Positions 7,680-15,453 of a stretch of 20,657 nt of DNA are shown in pieces (position 1 is the first letter of the stretch; each line of letters opens with the position of its first letter). A program made the position numbers and the translations under genes. Below the pieces are notes generated by a model. The model saw nothing but the letters and a program-made list of their open reading frames with translations. It had not been told where the DNA came from and made no database searches. The stretch is from an uncultured Prevotellaceae bacterium (GTDB lineage Bacteria; Bacteroidota; Bacteroidia; Bacteroidales; Bacteroidaceae): contig USTH01000025.1 in assembly GCA_900557555.1 (NCBI GenBank), forward strand, positions 1 to 20,657, in the 5' to 3' direction.

Positions 7680-7687
7680 TATATTTG
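7680..7687 (+). promoter_or_regulatory. Putative -7 box for the lipoprotein gene
   Basis: TATATTTG matches TAnnTTTG, but no clear -33 TTTG is present. The predicted transcript would start about 15 nt before the ATG at 7708. Confidence 0.4.
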
Positions 7688-7707
7688 CACGAAGCAAAAG
7701 ACTCGAT

Positions 7708-8130
7708 ATGAATATCACTATTGATAAATGTTGTTTTGGGGTGCTGGTTGCCGCTGTGATAGTATGCTCGTGCGGCAAAGGTCATGATAAACCCGACTAT
7801 GAGCAGCAGGGACAGCGTTGGCTGGCTCTTGCCAGATCTTCTTTGCGTGATGCAGACTACTCGTTGGCACGAGTATATGTAGACAGTCTGCGCACTCGAT
7901 GTAAAATGGCGCTCAATGCGCGTGAGGATGCCATCGTGCTGCTCGACTCGATAAATCTCGCAGAGGCACGAGAACAGTTGGCCGAAGCCGAGTTCCTGGC
8001 CCGGCAGGCGGGGCTTGACTATATTGCTCGAGACTCTTTTGAAACACGCCTCGATCGTGTGCAGGCCAAAGTGCGTTTCTTTGAAAGGAAAATGCAGTAC
8101 GATAAAGCCCACAAGGAAACTCATAAATAA
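7708..8130 (+). CDS. Small helical lipoprotein of unknown function
   Basis: This 140-residue protein has a hydrophobic N-terminal segment (about 9-19) and a lipobox-like VCSC, making C22 the likely lipidated cysteine. It should therefore be a periplasm-facing or outer-membrane lipoprotein. The mature part is almost entirely helical and charged, with heptad-like patches around 35-70 and 75-130 that suggest a coiled coil. Repeated DSLR/DSIN/DSFE motifs (near 58, 82 and 110) are visible. I do not recognise a named domain, though similar short helical lipoproteins are common in Bacteroidales. It diverges from the CCA-adding enzyme gene and no operon partner follows. Its function cannot be inferred from context. 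Confidence 0.8.
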   Translation: MNITIDKCCFGVLVAAVIVCSCGKGHDKPDYEQQGQRWLALARSSLRDADYSLARVYVDSLRTRCKMALNAREDAIVLLDSINLAEAREQLAEAEFLARQAGLDYIARDSFETRLDRVQAKVRFFERKMQYDKAHKETHK

Positions 8131-8365
8131 CAAACGATAACGAAGCGCGATTTTGGCGAATCCTCGGTTGGTAGATCTTATTTGTTTGGGCATGGTGTCT
8201 TATGCATCGGAAACCTTGATTATTGTTATTAGTATATTGACCTTTAACACACAGAGTTTCTTGTGTGGAAAGAAGAGAATGGTTTCGTATGCGATGAAAG
8301 AGGAATGCTAAGTTTTATTTTGTTCTTGTTGTGAAGGTGGAAAGATATTGATATCTTCAAGGGGT

Positions 8366-8445
8366 GTCCTAATGCCCGAATTGGGTTTAACCCAAATCGG
8401 TTATTAGGACTTTTTGTATTTTGTTTTTTTAGGAGAGCAGAAGTG
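8366..8445 (+). repeat. Back-to-back repeat ends forming a near-palindrome (copy C)
   Basis: GTCCTAATGCCCGAATTGGG begins at 8366 as a right-type end, and its inverted partner runs 8389-8410. Nineteen of 22 arm positions match around a single central T. After 8410 the sequence (CTTTTTGTATTTTG then TTAGGAGAGCAGAAG) aligns with the left end of the complete copy at 10386-10420, so a left half is joined directly to a right end. The arrangement also forms a stable hairpin followed by a T-rich stretch and could act as a terminator for the upstream lipoprotein transcript. Confidence 0.65.
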
Positions 8446-8507
8446 TGCTTGAAGATGGAAAAAGTCGGAAAGTAATACGGAAAAATGAAAAAATGTAGTG
8501 TTTTTCT

Positions 8508-8537
8508 TTTGCGTTTACAACAAAACGACTACTTTTG
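8508..8537 (+). promoter_or_regulatory. asnB promoter
   Basis: TTTG (8508-8511) and TACTTTTG (8530-8537) match the Bacteroidetes consensus with an 18-nt spacer. The start near 8543 leaves a leader of about 100 nt before asnB, long enough to hold regulation. I see no named riboswitch in it. Confidence 0.7.
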
Positions 8538-8647
8538 CATTGAAAATCTTGACAAACGCAACATTTGTGAAATAAAAAGAGGTTGAATTGTTGCTGTCTG
8601 TCGAGAGAAATTAATAACAGACTAACGACAATAAAGACAAATTCGCG

Positions 8648-10312
8648 ATGTGTGGAATAGTAGGAATATTCAATATTAGAGATGGAGTAGGTGCTTTGCG
8701 TGCCAAGGCGTTGAAAATGTCGGCAAAAATCAGGCACAGAGGCCCCGATTGGAGTGGCGTGTATGCAGGCAAGAGTGCAATACTGGCCCACGAAAGATTG
8801 TCGATTGTTGACCCGGAGTCTGGTAGGCAGCCATTGTTTAGTCCTGATGCTAAGCAGATTCTTGCAGTGAACGGGGAAATCTACAATCACCAGAGCATTC
8901 GCAAACGTTATGTAGGTAAATATGAGTTTGGCACCCAAAGTGACTGTGAGGTAATATTGCCGCTTTATCGTGAAAAAGGTGTTGATTTTCTGGAAGACAT
9001 AAGCGGAATCTTTGCTTTCGCCCTTTACGATGAAGAGAAAGACGATTTTCTGATTGCCCGTGATCCAATAGGTGTTATACCTTTATATATAGGTCACGAT
9101 ACAGACGGCAAGGTCTATGTGGCAAGTGAGCTGAAGGCTCTTGAAGGCTTTTGTGAGACTTACGAACCTTTTTTGCCTGGTCATTATTATCTTGGCAGTG
9201 AGGGCAAGATGGTTCGTTGGTACAAACGCGACTGGATGAATTATGATGCAGTAAAAGACAACTCTGCATCAGTTGAGGTAGTCAGAGAAGGGTTGATGGA
9301 TGCGGTAAAGCGTCAGTTGATGTGTGACGTGCCTTATGGCGTGTTGCTGTCAGGTGGGCTGGATAGTTCAGTAATCTCCGCCATTGCCGAAAAGTACAGT
9401 GCTATGCGTATAGAGAGCGGCGACACAGACCGCGCATGGTGGCCGCGTCTTCATTCGTTTGCCGTTGGTTTGCAGGGTGCTCCTGACCTTGCCAAGGCCA
9501 GAGAAGTGGCGGAATTTATAGGCACCGTACACCACGAAATCAACTACACTATTCAGGAGGGTCTTGATGCCATTCGTGACGTGATATACTATATTGAAAC
9601 TTATGACGTGACAACTGTGAGAGCCTCCACACCCATGTATCTGCTTGCCCGTTTCATCAAGAGCATGGGCATCAAGATGGTACTCAGCGGTGAAGGTGCC
9701 GATGAGATTTTTGGTGGGTATCTGTACTTTCATAAGGCTCCCTCTGCCAAAGATTTTCATGAGGAGACCGTACGTAAGCTTGGCAAGTTGCATTGGTATG
9801 ACTGCTTGCGAGCAAACAAGAGTTTGTCTGCATGGGGGGTAGAGGGACGCGTGCCGTTTTTGGACAAGGAGTTCCTTGACATAGCCATGCGTCTTAATCC
9901 TGAAGCCAAGATGTGCCCCGGCAAGACAATAGAGAAGAAGATAGTACGCGAGGCTTTCTCCGACATGTTGCCTGATAGCGTGGCGTGGAGGCAGAAAGAA
10001 CAATTCTCTGATGGTGTGGGCTACAGTTGGATAGATACCCTCAAGGATATGACCTCCAAAGCTGTCACTGATGAGCAGATGGCTCATGCGGCAGAACGCT
10101 TTCCTATCAATACTCCGCTTAACAAGGAAGAGTACTACTATCGCAGCATCTTTGCAGAGCATTTCCCCAGCGACAGTGCTGCACGCAGTGTCAATCAAGA
10201 AGCCTCAGTGGCATGCTCCACCAGCGTGGCTCTTGAGTGGGATGCCGCTTGGAAAAAGATGAACGACCCCAGCGGGAGAGCTGTGAGGGGTGTACATGAC
10301 CAGGCATATTAA
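8648..10312 (+). CDS. asnB: Glutamine-dependent asparagine synthetase AsnB
   Basis: The enzyme makes asparagine from aspartate, glutamine and ATP in the cytoplasm. It has 554 residues, the normal length for bacterial AsnB. The protein begins MCGIVGIF, so Cys2 becomes the N-terminal nucleophile of the glutaminase domain after Met removal; RHRGPDWSG and VNGEIYNHQSIR belong to that domain. The synthetase domain carries the PP-loop LLSGGLDSSVISA (S235 begins SGGLDSS), then VLSGEGADEIFGGY and VEGRVPFLDKEF. The ATG is fixed by the required MCG start. It stands alone with its own promoter, followed by a complete copy of the dispersed repeat and then a terminator-like hairpin. Confidence 0.97.
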   Translation: MCGIVGIFNIRDGVGALRAKALKMSAKIRHRGPDWSGVYAGKSAILAHERLSIVDPESGRQPLFSPDAKQILAVNGEIYNHQSIRKRYVGKYEFGTQSDCEVILPLYREKGVDFLEDISGIFAFALYDEEKDDFLIARDPIGVIPLYIGHDTDGKVYVASELKALEGFCETYEPFLPGHYYLGSEGKMVRWYKRDWMNYDAVKDNSASVEVVREGLMDAVKRQLMCDVPYGVLLSGGLDSSVISAIAEKYSAMRIESGDTDRAWWPRLHSFAVGLQGAPDLAKAREVAEFIGTVHHEINYTIQEGLDAIRDVIYYIETYDVTTVRASTPMYLLARFIKSMGIKMVLSGEGADEIFGGYLYFHKAPSAKDFHEETVRKLGKLHWYDCLRANKSLSAWGVEGRVPFLDKEFLDIAMRLNPEAKMCPGKTIEKKIVREAFSDMLPDSVAWRQKEQFSDGVGYSWIDTLKDMTSKAVTDEQMAHAAERFPINTPLNKEEYYYRSIFAEHFPSDSAARSVNQEASVACSTSVALEWDAAWKKMNDPSGRAVRGVHDQAY

Positions 10313-10366
10313 TCCTATGTTTCCACCTGTAACAAGCTTGTACGTGACGAATGTGAAATGAATAAT

Positions 10367-10551
10367 CCCAATTCGGTCGTTAGGACTTATTGTTTATTTT
10401 GATTTTTAGGAGAGTAGATGTTGCTTGTCGTTTTAGCGAATAATAGCGGGCTATTTTGAGCTGAAAACAAGCAGCAGATGCCTTATAGAAAACAAAAGGC
10501 AATAAGAAGTAACAAAAAAGATATTATTTACGACCTAATGACCGACTTGGG
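10367..10551 (+). mobile_element. MITE-like element, complete copy (copy B)
   Basis: The 185-bp element starts with CCCAATTCGGTCGTTAGGAC (10367-10386) and ends with its imperfect inverse GACCTAATGACCGACTTGGG (10532-10551), matching at 17 of 20 positions. ATAAT flanks both sides and could be a 5-bp target-site duplication. The interior has no open frame of note. The right half matches 1809-1910 and the left 50 bp match 8389-8445. Non-coding, short, inverted ends and multiple copies fit a miniature inverted-repeat element mobilised in trans. No transposase is present here to assign a family, and a structured regulatory repeat remains possible. Confidence 0.65.
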
Positions 10552-10650
10552 ATAATAACGTAAGAAAGGGAAAGTGTACGTTTGAGATTTCTTCAGCTGT
10601 TGTGCCTTATAGGGATTATACGGCATACAGATATGTTCTTATTCGCTTTT

Positions 10651-10686
10651 GGGAGTGCTCACGTTGTGGGCGCTCCTTTATTTCTT
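10651..10686 (+). terminator. Intrinsic terminator downstream of asnB
   Basis: GGAGTGCTCAC (10652-10662) pairs over 11 bp, including two G-U pairs, with GTGGGCGCTCC (10666-10676). TTTATTTCTTCTT follows. It probably ends asnB readthrough and isolates the AraC gene. Confidence 0.65.
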
Positions 10687-10722
10687 CTTGCATGAATGCC
10701 AGCTGTTTTAATAAGATTTTTG

Positions 10723-10730
10723 TATATTTG
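10723..10730 (+). promoter_or_regulatory. Putative -7 box for the AraC gene
   Basis: TATATTTG fits TAnnTTTG, but no -33 TTTG is at the proper spacing. It would give a leader of about 120 nt before the ATG at 10860. Confidence 0.35.
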
Positions 10731-10859
10731 GCAGATAAAACGCTTTTTAACTATTAAAAGTTAGTGGCGAGTCAAAGTTTATTACTATGTTCGCCCCGTG
10801 TTTTTTGTAGGTTGCTTATAGAATGAATAAAATACAGTTATAATTTAGCTTATTTTTAT

Positions 10860-11759
10860 ATGGCGGAATCTTTTAAATATTTACTTTCTACCGATCAAGA
10901 TGTCAAATACGGTCTTTCGGTTACTACGATTGGGTCGCAAGAAGTGACACCTGGAGAAGACTATCCGGTTGGAAATCACCCTGATTCGTATATGTTCAAC
11001 CCTGCTTCGGGCAGGGTGCTTGACGAATACCAGATAATTTATATCTCAAAAGGTCAAGGGCGCTATACAGATGCAAGGGGCACGGACTATCATTTACGTG
11101 CAGGTTCTGTTATTGTGCTGTTCCCTGGAGTGTGGCATACTTATTGCCCGGATCGCTCTACTGGTTGGAAAGAATATTTTATTGGTGCCAAAGGGCCGAT
11201 TATAGACGGAATTGTAGACGGAGGATTCCTGACGTCAGACTCTCCTGTGCTGAATGTCGGACTTAGTGAAAAATTGATTTCATTATACAATGAAGCTCTG
11301 ACTATCGCTAACGAAGGCAATATATGCTCTCAACAATATATGTCTGGAATTCTGATGCACGTGTTGGGTTATGTGTTGTGCTCAAGTGCAACTCCTGATG
11401 TTAGGGTTGATGAGATACAATATAAGATGGAGATGGCCAAAATCTATATTAATGAAAATATTGGCACCAATATCGATCTTGATAAGATGGCCAAAAACCT
11501 GATGATGAGTTATTCGTCATTTCGCAAATGTTTTAAGATTTATGCGGGCTTTCCACCCGGTCGCTATATTCAGGACTTAAGGCTTAAGGAGGCTTGCCGG
11601 CTGCTGAAGAATACGAATCTTTCGGTCAAGAGAATTTCAGTAGTGACATGCTTCAAGTCTGTTACCCTGTTCAACTGTCTGTTCCGAAAGCGGGTAGGAA
11701 CAACACCATTGACTTTCAGACGCATGAGTCGGGCTACAAATGAAAATGAAAAATCCTGA
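10860..11759 (+). CDS. AraC-family regulator with cupin sensor domain
   Basis: This 299-residue soluble regulator has an N-terminal AraC-type cupin (about 35-130), with the signature GQGRYTDARGTDYHLRAG followed by FPGVWHTYCPD, typical of sugar-sensing members. A helical middle region leads into the C-terminal double helix-turn-helix (about 193-290): IDLDKMAKNLMMSYSSFRKC and a second unit ending FRKRVGTTPLTFRR. The second unit is unusual in having VTCFKSVTLF where most members have a Gly in a CGF-like turn. It lies 52 bp before the secreted dockerin protein and close to a GH3 operon in the same direction, so it likely controls them in response to a sugar. That control is inferred from position. 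The ATG gives a normal family N-terminus. Confidence 0.92.
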   Translation: MAESFKYLLSTDQDVKYGLSVTTIGSQEVTPGEDYPVGNHPDSYMFNPASGRVLDEYQIIYISKGQGRYTDARGTDYHLRAGSVIVLFPGVWHTYCPDRSTGWKEYFIGAKGPIIDGIVDGGFLTSDSPVLNVGLSEKLISLYNEALTIANEGNICSQQYMSGILMHVLGYVLCSSATPDVRVDEIQYKMEMAKIYINENIGTNIDLDKMAKNLMMSYSSFRKCFKIYAGFPPGRYIQDLRLKEACRLLKNTNLSVKRISVVTCFKSVTLFNCLFRKRVGTTPLTFRRMSRATNENEKS

Positions 11760-11765
11760 TTTTTC
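11748..11765 (+). other. Small palindrome over the AraC stop codon
   Basis: GAAAAATC-CT-GATTTTTC forms 8-bp perfect arms spanning the TGA at 11757-11759. It is A/T-rich and weak. It could affect readthrough into the next gene, 46 bp downstream, but may be chance. Confidence 0.3.
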
Positions 11766-11811
11766 CTGCAATCACAAGTTGATTTACCGAATGTTTTAAC
11801 AATACACAAAA

Positions 11812-14800
11812 ATGAAAAAATTATTTACTCTTACGGCATTGGTAGTCCTATCTGCATTATGGACTACAATGAGTGCCCGTTGGGTTGTCGGGGAGCGGAA
11901 ATCCGCTGCCGAGATCAAGGCGGGTGACACGGTGGCAATCAGTTTTGCTTCTTCAGAAGCGTTTTCTGATTACTACATTCAGGCAGCAGACGTAGATCAC
12001 GCTAATCTCGGTGTGATGGTTGCTCAAGGCATGGGTCTTGGAGCATCGTCGGTTATTACTTTCGAAGACGGCCCTGCCGATCTTCGTACGGGTGCCCCAA
12101 CTTTCTACATGAAGTTGGTGGGGTCAGGCAAGTATGTAGGCAACAAGTACTATGACTGGTATAATGTAGGTCAGGGAGCTGTTGACATTATTGACAACGC
12201 CGCCAACTTTCAGATTCTCAGTTGTGGTGAGGAGATTCCTTGGTATGACGAAGAACAAGCCAGCTACACAAAGTGGGAACGTAACGCTGACGCCATTTGG
12301 GACGAAAAGTCTGTGGCTTTCAGCGCTTCTCCAAGCGAAAAAGACTTCTGCTATCTGGCGTACTGGAATTATGCCTCATCATCTCCACGCGCAATTACTT
12401 GGAAATATACTAACACTATCCAGTGGAACGTGTATTCTGTAAGCTATCAAAAGGATCTTCGCGATGACCTTGAAAGTTTGATTGACACCTACAGCACTGC
12501 TTCGGGCGACTTTGTAGGAGGCACAGACCCCGGCTACTATGATGCCAGCGTCATAGAGGAATATAACACTGTTATGGAGCAGGCGATGACCGTTTGCTAC
12601 ACACCAACCTCAACCGATGAAGAATTGTTAGAGGCCTACAACAACCTCAAGGCCGCCTACCAGAAGATGGCATCATCATTGATTCAGGTAAGCGAGGGCT
12701 ACTACTACATTGTAAACGACAACGCAAAAATTGCCAATAACGGTGCTACCGAAAAGGCTATGTATGTCAACGATGTTGCAAAAGAAATATATTGGGGCGA
12801 GTTTGATACCAACGATATCAAGTTCGTGTTCCACATCACTCCCAACGATGCTTCTACATGGTTTGTTCAGAATGTGAAGACTGACCTCTATTTCGGTTCT
12901 CCTGGTGGCTTCTGCAAGTCATTTGCTGCAACTGCCGACAAGAGTTATCCATCAACTTTCAAGTTCTATCCTGGTACGGGTTCTTGCTTTATCAAGACCG
13001 ACAACTGGACAATGTGTCCGAAGGGTAACGCCGGCGGTACGTCTGCCGGACCAAATGCCGTTTGGTCATACAACGGTGAAACAACATCAGGTGGCAACGT
13101 GGCTCACGCAGAGTGGACATGGTCTTTGCGCAAAGTGACCGACCAGACCGTACTCGACCGTATCATTGAAGAGAAGGCACAATATGACCGCACCATGGAA
13201 CTCAAGGCTCTCTCTAAAGAGGGTTCTGCTCTCTATGACAAGTTGTTTGATTATAATGTTGACACCAACAACGGCCTCATTACTGATGCTGACCAACAGA
13301 TTAAGTACTCTCAGGTAATCGTTCAGGGTGTTGCCTTTGCCGACAAGTATCCTTACTTGATTGACGGTTGCGATACCACATATGTGCAGGGTCGCGGCTA
13401 TGTTGATATCTCAATTGCCAGCACTCCGCAAAAGAATGTAACATTCTTCTACAAGCGCCGCGGTGCGTCTAACAAATATCCTCAGGCTGCCGACTGGGGT
13501 GAGACTGAGCGTCCTGCTACGGTTAACATTTATGCTGCCAACGACACTCTCAACGGTGGAGACTGGAAGTTTGTTAAGGAGGTTAGCATGGGCGATCTCG
13601 CAGAGCCTATTATGGCTTCTGTTGACCTCGAAGCGGAATATAAGTTCCTTCGCTATGAGGTTAAGGCTAATAAGACTGGTGGTACTGTATTCACTATGTC
13701 TGAACTGCAAGTTTATCCTTGCTCTGTTAACGAGACCACGTCACAGTACTATACCGCCGAGGGCATGAAGACTGTTGCTGATGCTCTCAAGAATAAAATT
13801 GAGGCAATGCGCCCGATAGTAGAGAATAATACTGCTACAGCCGATGATATAGCTGCTATGCGTGCATCAATTGCCGCTGTAAGAGGCCTCTATGCTGATA
13901 CTACGGTACTTAGCGCACTTATCACTGAGTGCACCGACTTGGCTGACAATGTAACAGTAGGTACATCAATCGGACAGATTGACGACGAGGCACAGATCGG
14001 CACTCTCCGCAGTGCTGTCACCGCAGCTAAGGAGAATGGGTTCAAGGAAAACATTTCCAAGGCAGAACTCGATGTTGTAATCGCAGCTCTTACTGCTGCC
14101 CGTGCAGAATTCCTCTCTCATGTTAAGAATTTTGAAACTGGCAAGTGGTACTTCATCACCAACGCTGACAATACAGATGAGAACACCAATAATGGTAAGG
14201 CTCTGTATATGACAGGAGCTTCAAGCGACAGCGAGGCTGGCGTGGGCAACCTTAACGAAGATGGCTCGGCTGCCTATACATACGACCCTTATTCTATGTG
14301 GACATTCATTCCTGGTGAGAATGGCACATTCAAAATCCAGAATATGGGTACTGGCTTCTATCTTGCAGACTACGTAAAGAGTGGTGCAAATGTTAAGCAG
14401 TCATATACCGGCGTGGCTTACAAGGTTAGCTTCCTCGGTGCAGGTTCTTACGCTTTCATTCCTCAGAGTGAGGCCAATACTGCACAGAATGCAATAGCTG
14501 CTAACGAAGACAAGGCTGGCTTTGCAAAGGCCGCTGCTGCAACTGCTTCTTCTTGGGCAATCACTGAGATAGATCCCAAAGCAACTGAATTGATAACCAT
14601 CAAGGATTTCAAGCGCAACATGCTTGACATCATTGCTCTGCCATTCAACATTGATGACATCTCAATCAACGATGATACTCATTTGTATGGCATCAAGAAG
14701 ATTACCCAGAGCGAAGACGGCACCTCTACCATAGACTTCTATGAGAAGACTTCTGCTAAGGCAGGTGAGTCTTGCCTGCTTGTTATCGGCGATCCTAATG

Positions 14801-15306
14801 CTGAGCCTGAGGACAATGAACTTCTCATTCCGTTCCCAACAACCGTAACTGACAAGGCTACACCTGACAATGGCCTCTTTGGTATGCTCTATGGCCAAGA
14901 CATCAAGGAAGGTGACGCTTACTCTGCTGGTAACAAACTCGTGGCTGCAACAGGTTCTGTAACCATCTCTGCTCATACTGGTGCTATTGTTCCATCATAC
15001 TACACAGGCGAAGTTAGTGGTGTAGAGACAGCTCTTACTCTTACCGTTAAGGGTCTGGGTGCAATCCCATCTGGCAAGAAGGGTGATGTCAACGGTGATG
15101 GAATTGTCAACACTGCCGACGTGACAACTGTATACAACTACATTGAGAACCCTGATGCTACAGGTCTCACATTGGAGCGTGTTGATCTCAATGGCGACGG
15201 ACAGGTTAACGCTACTGACGTTATCGAGTTGTACAACATGATATCAGGAGCAGATGCTTCAAGCAAAGCATTCCAATCTGTGATTCGCAGACTTCTTGCA
15301 AAGTAA
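11812..15306 (+). CDS. Large secreted multidomain protein with C-terminal dockerin
   Basis: This 1164-residue exported protein starts with a signal peptide (about 1-22, ending MSA). The N-terminal part (to about 210) resembles a trefoil-like carbohydrate-binding module, with ...GSGKYVGNKYYDWYN. A FIVAR-like helical segment covers about 242-287. A second lectin-like module (about 290-450) opens with SEGYYYIVND. Residues about 505-640 look like an F5/8 type C (discoidin-like) domain, from YLIDGCDTTYV to SELQVYPC. Further helical repeats span about 647-775. A third module (about 777-920) opens with GKWYFITNAD and includes GTFKIQNMGTGFYLADY. A type I dockerin with two calcium loops, DVNGDGIVNTAD (D1092) and DLNGDGQVNATD (D1125), precedes a short basic tail. 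No catalytic domain is evident, so it may be a binding or scaffold protein for glycans or mucin. Module boundaries are by eye. It follows the AraC gene and ends at a strong terminator. Confidence 0.85.
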   Translation: MKKLFTLTALVVLSALWTTMSARWVVGERKSAAEIKAGDTVAISFASSEAFSDYYIQAADVDHANLGVMVAQGMGLGASSVITFEDGPADLRTGAPTFYMKLVGSGKYVGNKYYDWYNVGQGAVDIIDNAANFQILSCGEEIPWYDEEQASYTKWERNADAIWDEKSVAFSASPSEKDFCYLAYWNYASSSPRAITWKYTNTIQWNVYSVSYQKDLRDDLESLIDTYSTASGDFVGGTDPGYYDASVIEEYNTVMEQAMTVCYTPTSTDEELLEAYNNLKAAYQKMASSLIQVSEGYYYIVNDNAKIANNGATEKAMYVNDVAKEIYWGEFDTNDIKFVFHITPNDASTWFVQNVKTDLYFGSPGGFCKSFAATADKSYPSTFKFYPGTGSCFIKTDNWTMCPKGNAGGTSAGPNAVWSYNGETTSGGNVAHAEWTWSLRKVTDQTVLDRIIEEKAQYDRTMELKALSKEGSALYDKLFDYNVDTNNGLITDADQQIKYSQVIVQGVAFADKYPYLIDGCDTTYVQGRGYVDISIASTPQKNVTFFYKRRGASNKYPQAADWGETERPATVNIYAANDTLNGGDWKFVKEVSMGDLAEPIMASVDLEAEYKFLRYEVKANKTGGTVFTMSELQVYPCSVNETTSQYYTAEGMKTVADALKNKIEAMRPIVENNTATADDIAAMRASIAAVRGLYADTTVLSALITECTDLADNVTVGTSIGQIDDEAQIGTLRSAVTAAKENGFKENISKAELDVVIAALTAARAEFLSHVKNFETGKWYFITNADNTDENTNNGKALYMTGASSDSEAGVGNLNEDGSAAYTYDPYSMWTFIPGENGTFKIQNMGTGFYLADYVKSGANVKQSYTGVAYKVSFLGAGSYAFIPQSEANTAQNAIAANEDKAGFAKAAAATASSWAITEIDPKATELITIKDFKRNMLDIIALPFNIDDISINDDTHLYGIKKITQSEDGTSTIDFYEKTSAKAGESCLLVIGDPNAEPEDNELLIPFPTTVTDKATPDNGLFGMLYGQDIKEGDAYSAGNKLVAATGSVTISAHTGAIVPSYYTGEVSGVETALTLTVKGLGAIPSGKKGDVNGDGIVNTADVTTVYNYIENPDATGLTLERVDLNGDGQVNATDVIELYNMISGADASSKAFQSVIRRLLAK

Positions 15307-15344
15307 TTTAATACTTCGTTATTCTTTGAAATAACACATTAGTT

Positions 15345-15390
15345 ATGTGGCTGTTACCTGAAAATGGAAGGTGGCAGCCACATTTTTTTT
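15345..15390 (+). terminator. Strong intrinsic terminator after the dockerin protein gene
   Basis: ATGTGGCTG (15345-15353) pairs with CAGCCACAT (15375-15383), an inner ACC/GGT extends the stem, and eight T residues follow. It should end the AraC/secreted-protein transcript before the GH3 gene, implying the GH3 operon has its own promoter. Confidence 0.88.
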
Positions 15391-15423
15391 GCTTTATTTC
15401 TTGCCGCTCTCAAAAAAAAGTGC

Positions 15424-15431
15424 TTAATTTG
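15424..15431 (+). promoter_or_regulatory. Weak -7 box candidate for the GH3 operon
   Basis: TTAATTTG differs from TAnnTTTG at one defining base, and no proper -33 is seen. It is listed because the terminator just upstream implies a promoter in this 63-bp gap, and it would give a leader of about 17 nt. Confidence 0.25.
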
Positions 15432-15453
15432 ATTTTTAAAACATACAGTATCA

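Larger units (their letters stand above)
8131..8647. other. Intergenic region between the lipoprotein gene and asnB
   Basis: These 517 bp hold no convincing gene. They contain a short palindrome AAGATAT-TG-ATATCTT (8342-8357), two repeat ends placed back to back (8366-8410), a left-half repeat remnant running to about 8445, and the asnB promoter with a roughly 100-nt leader. The part from 8131 to 8340 is AT-rich with no structure I can support. Confidence 0.6.
10313..10859. other. Intergenic region between asnB and the AraC gene
   Basis: These 547 bp hold no convincing gene. They contain the complete inverted-end repeat (10367-10551), an imperfect inverted repeat GTGCCTTATA/TATACGGCAT near 10610-10636, a terminator-like hairpin (10651-10686) and a -7 box (10723-10730) about 130 nt before the next gene. 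Apart from these it is AT-rich and featureless. Confidence 0.6.

Noticed and set aside
7633..8193. Long minus-strand frame opposite the small lipoprotein gene
   Set aside because: It is the antisense shadow of the lipoprotein gene, which has a convincing signal and lipobox.
8192..8311. A 39-codon plus-strand frame with a hydrophobic middle and MVSYA occurring twice
   Set aside because: It is very short, has no ribosome-binding or promoter support, and lies in an AT-rich gap. The doubled MVSYA is curious but is probably chance.
8545..8647. Asparagine-related riboswitch or attenuator in the asnB leader
   Set aside because: GTCTG/CAGAC and TGTCG/CGACA pairings near 8600-8635 are mutually exclusive, as in an attenuator, but they are only 5 bp each and no leader peptide or known riboswitch consensus is visible.
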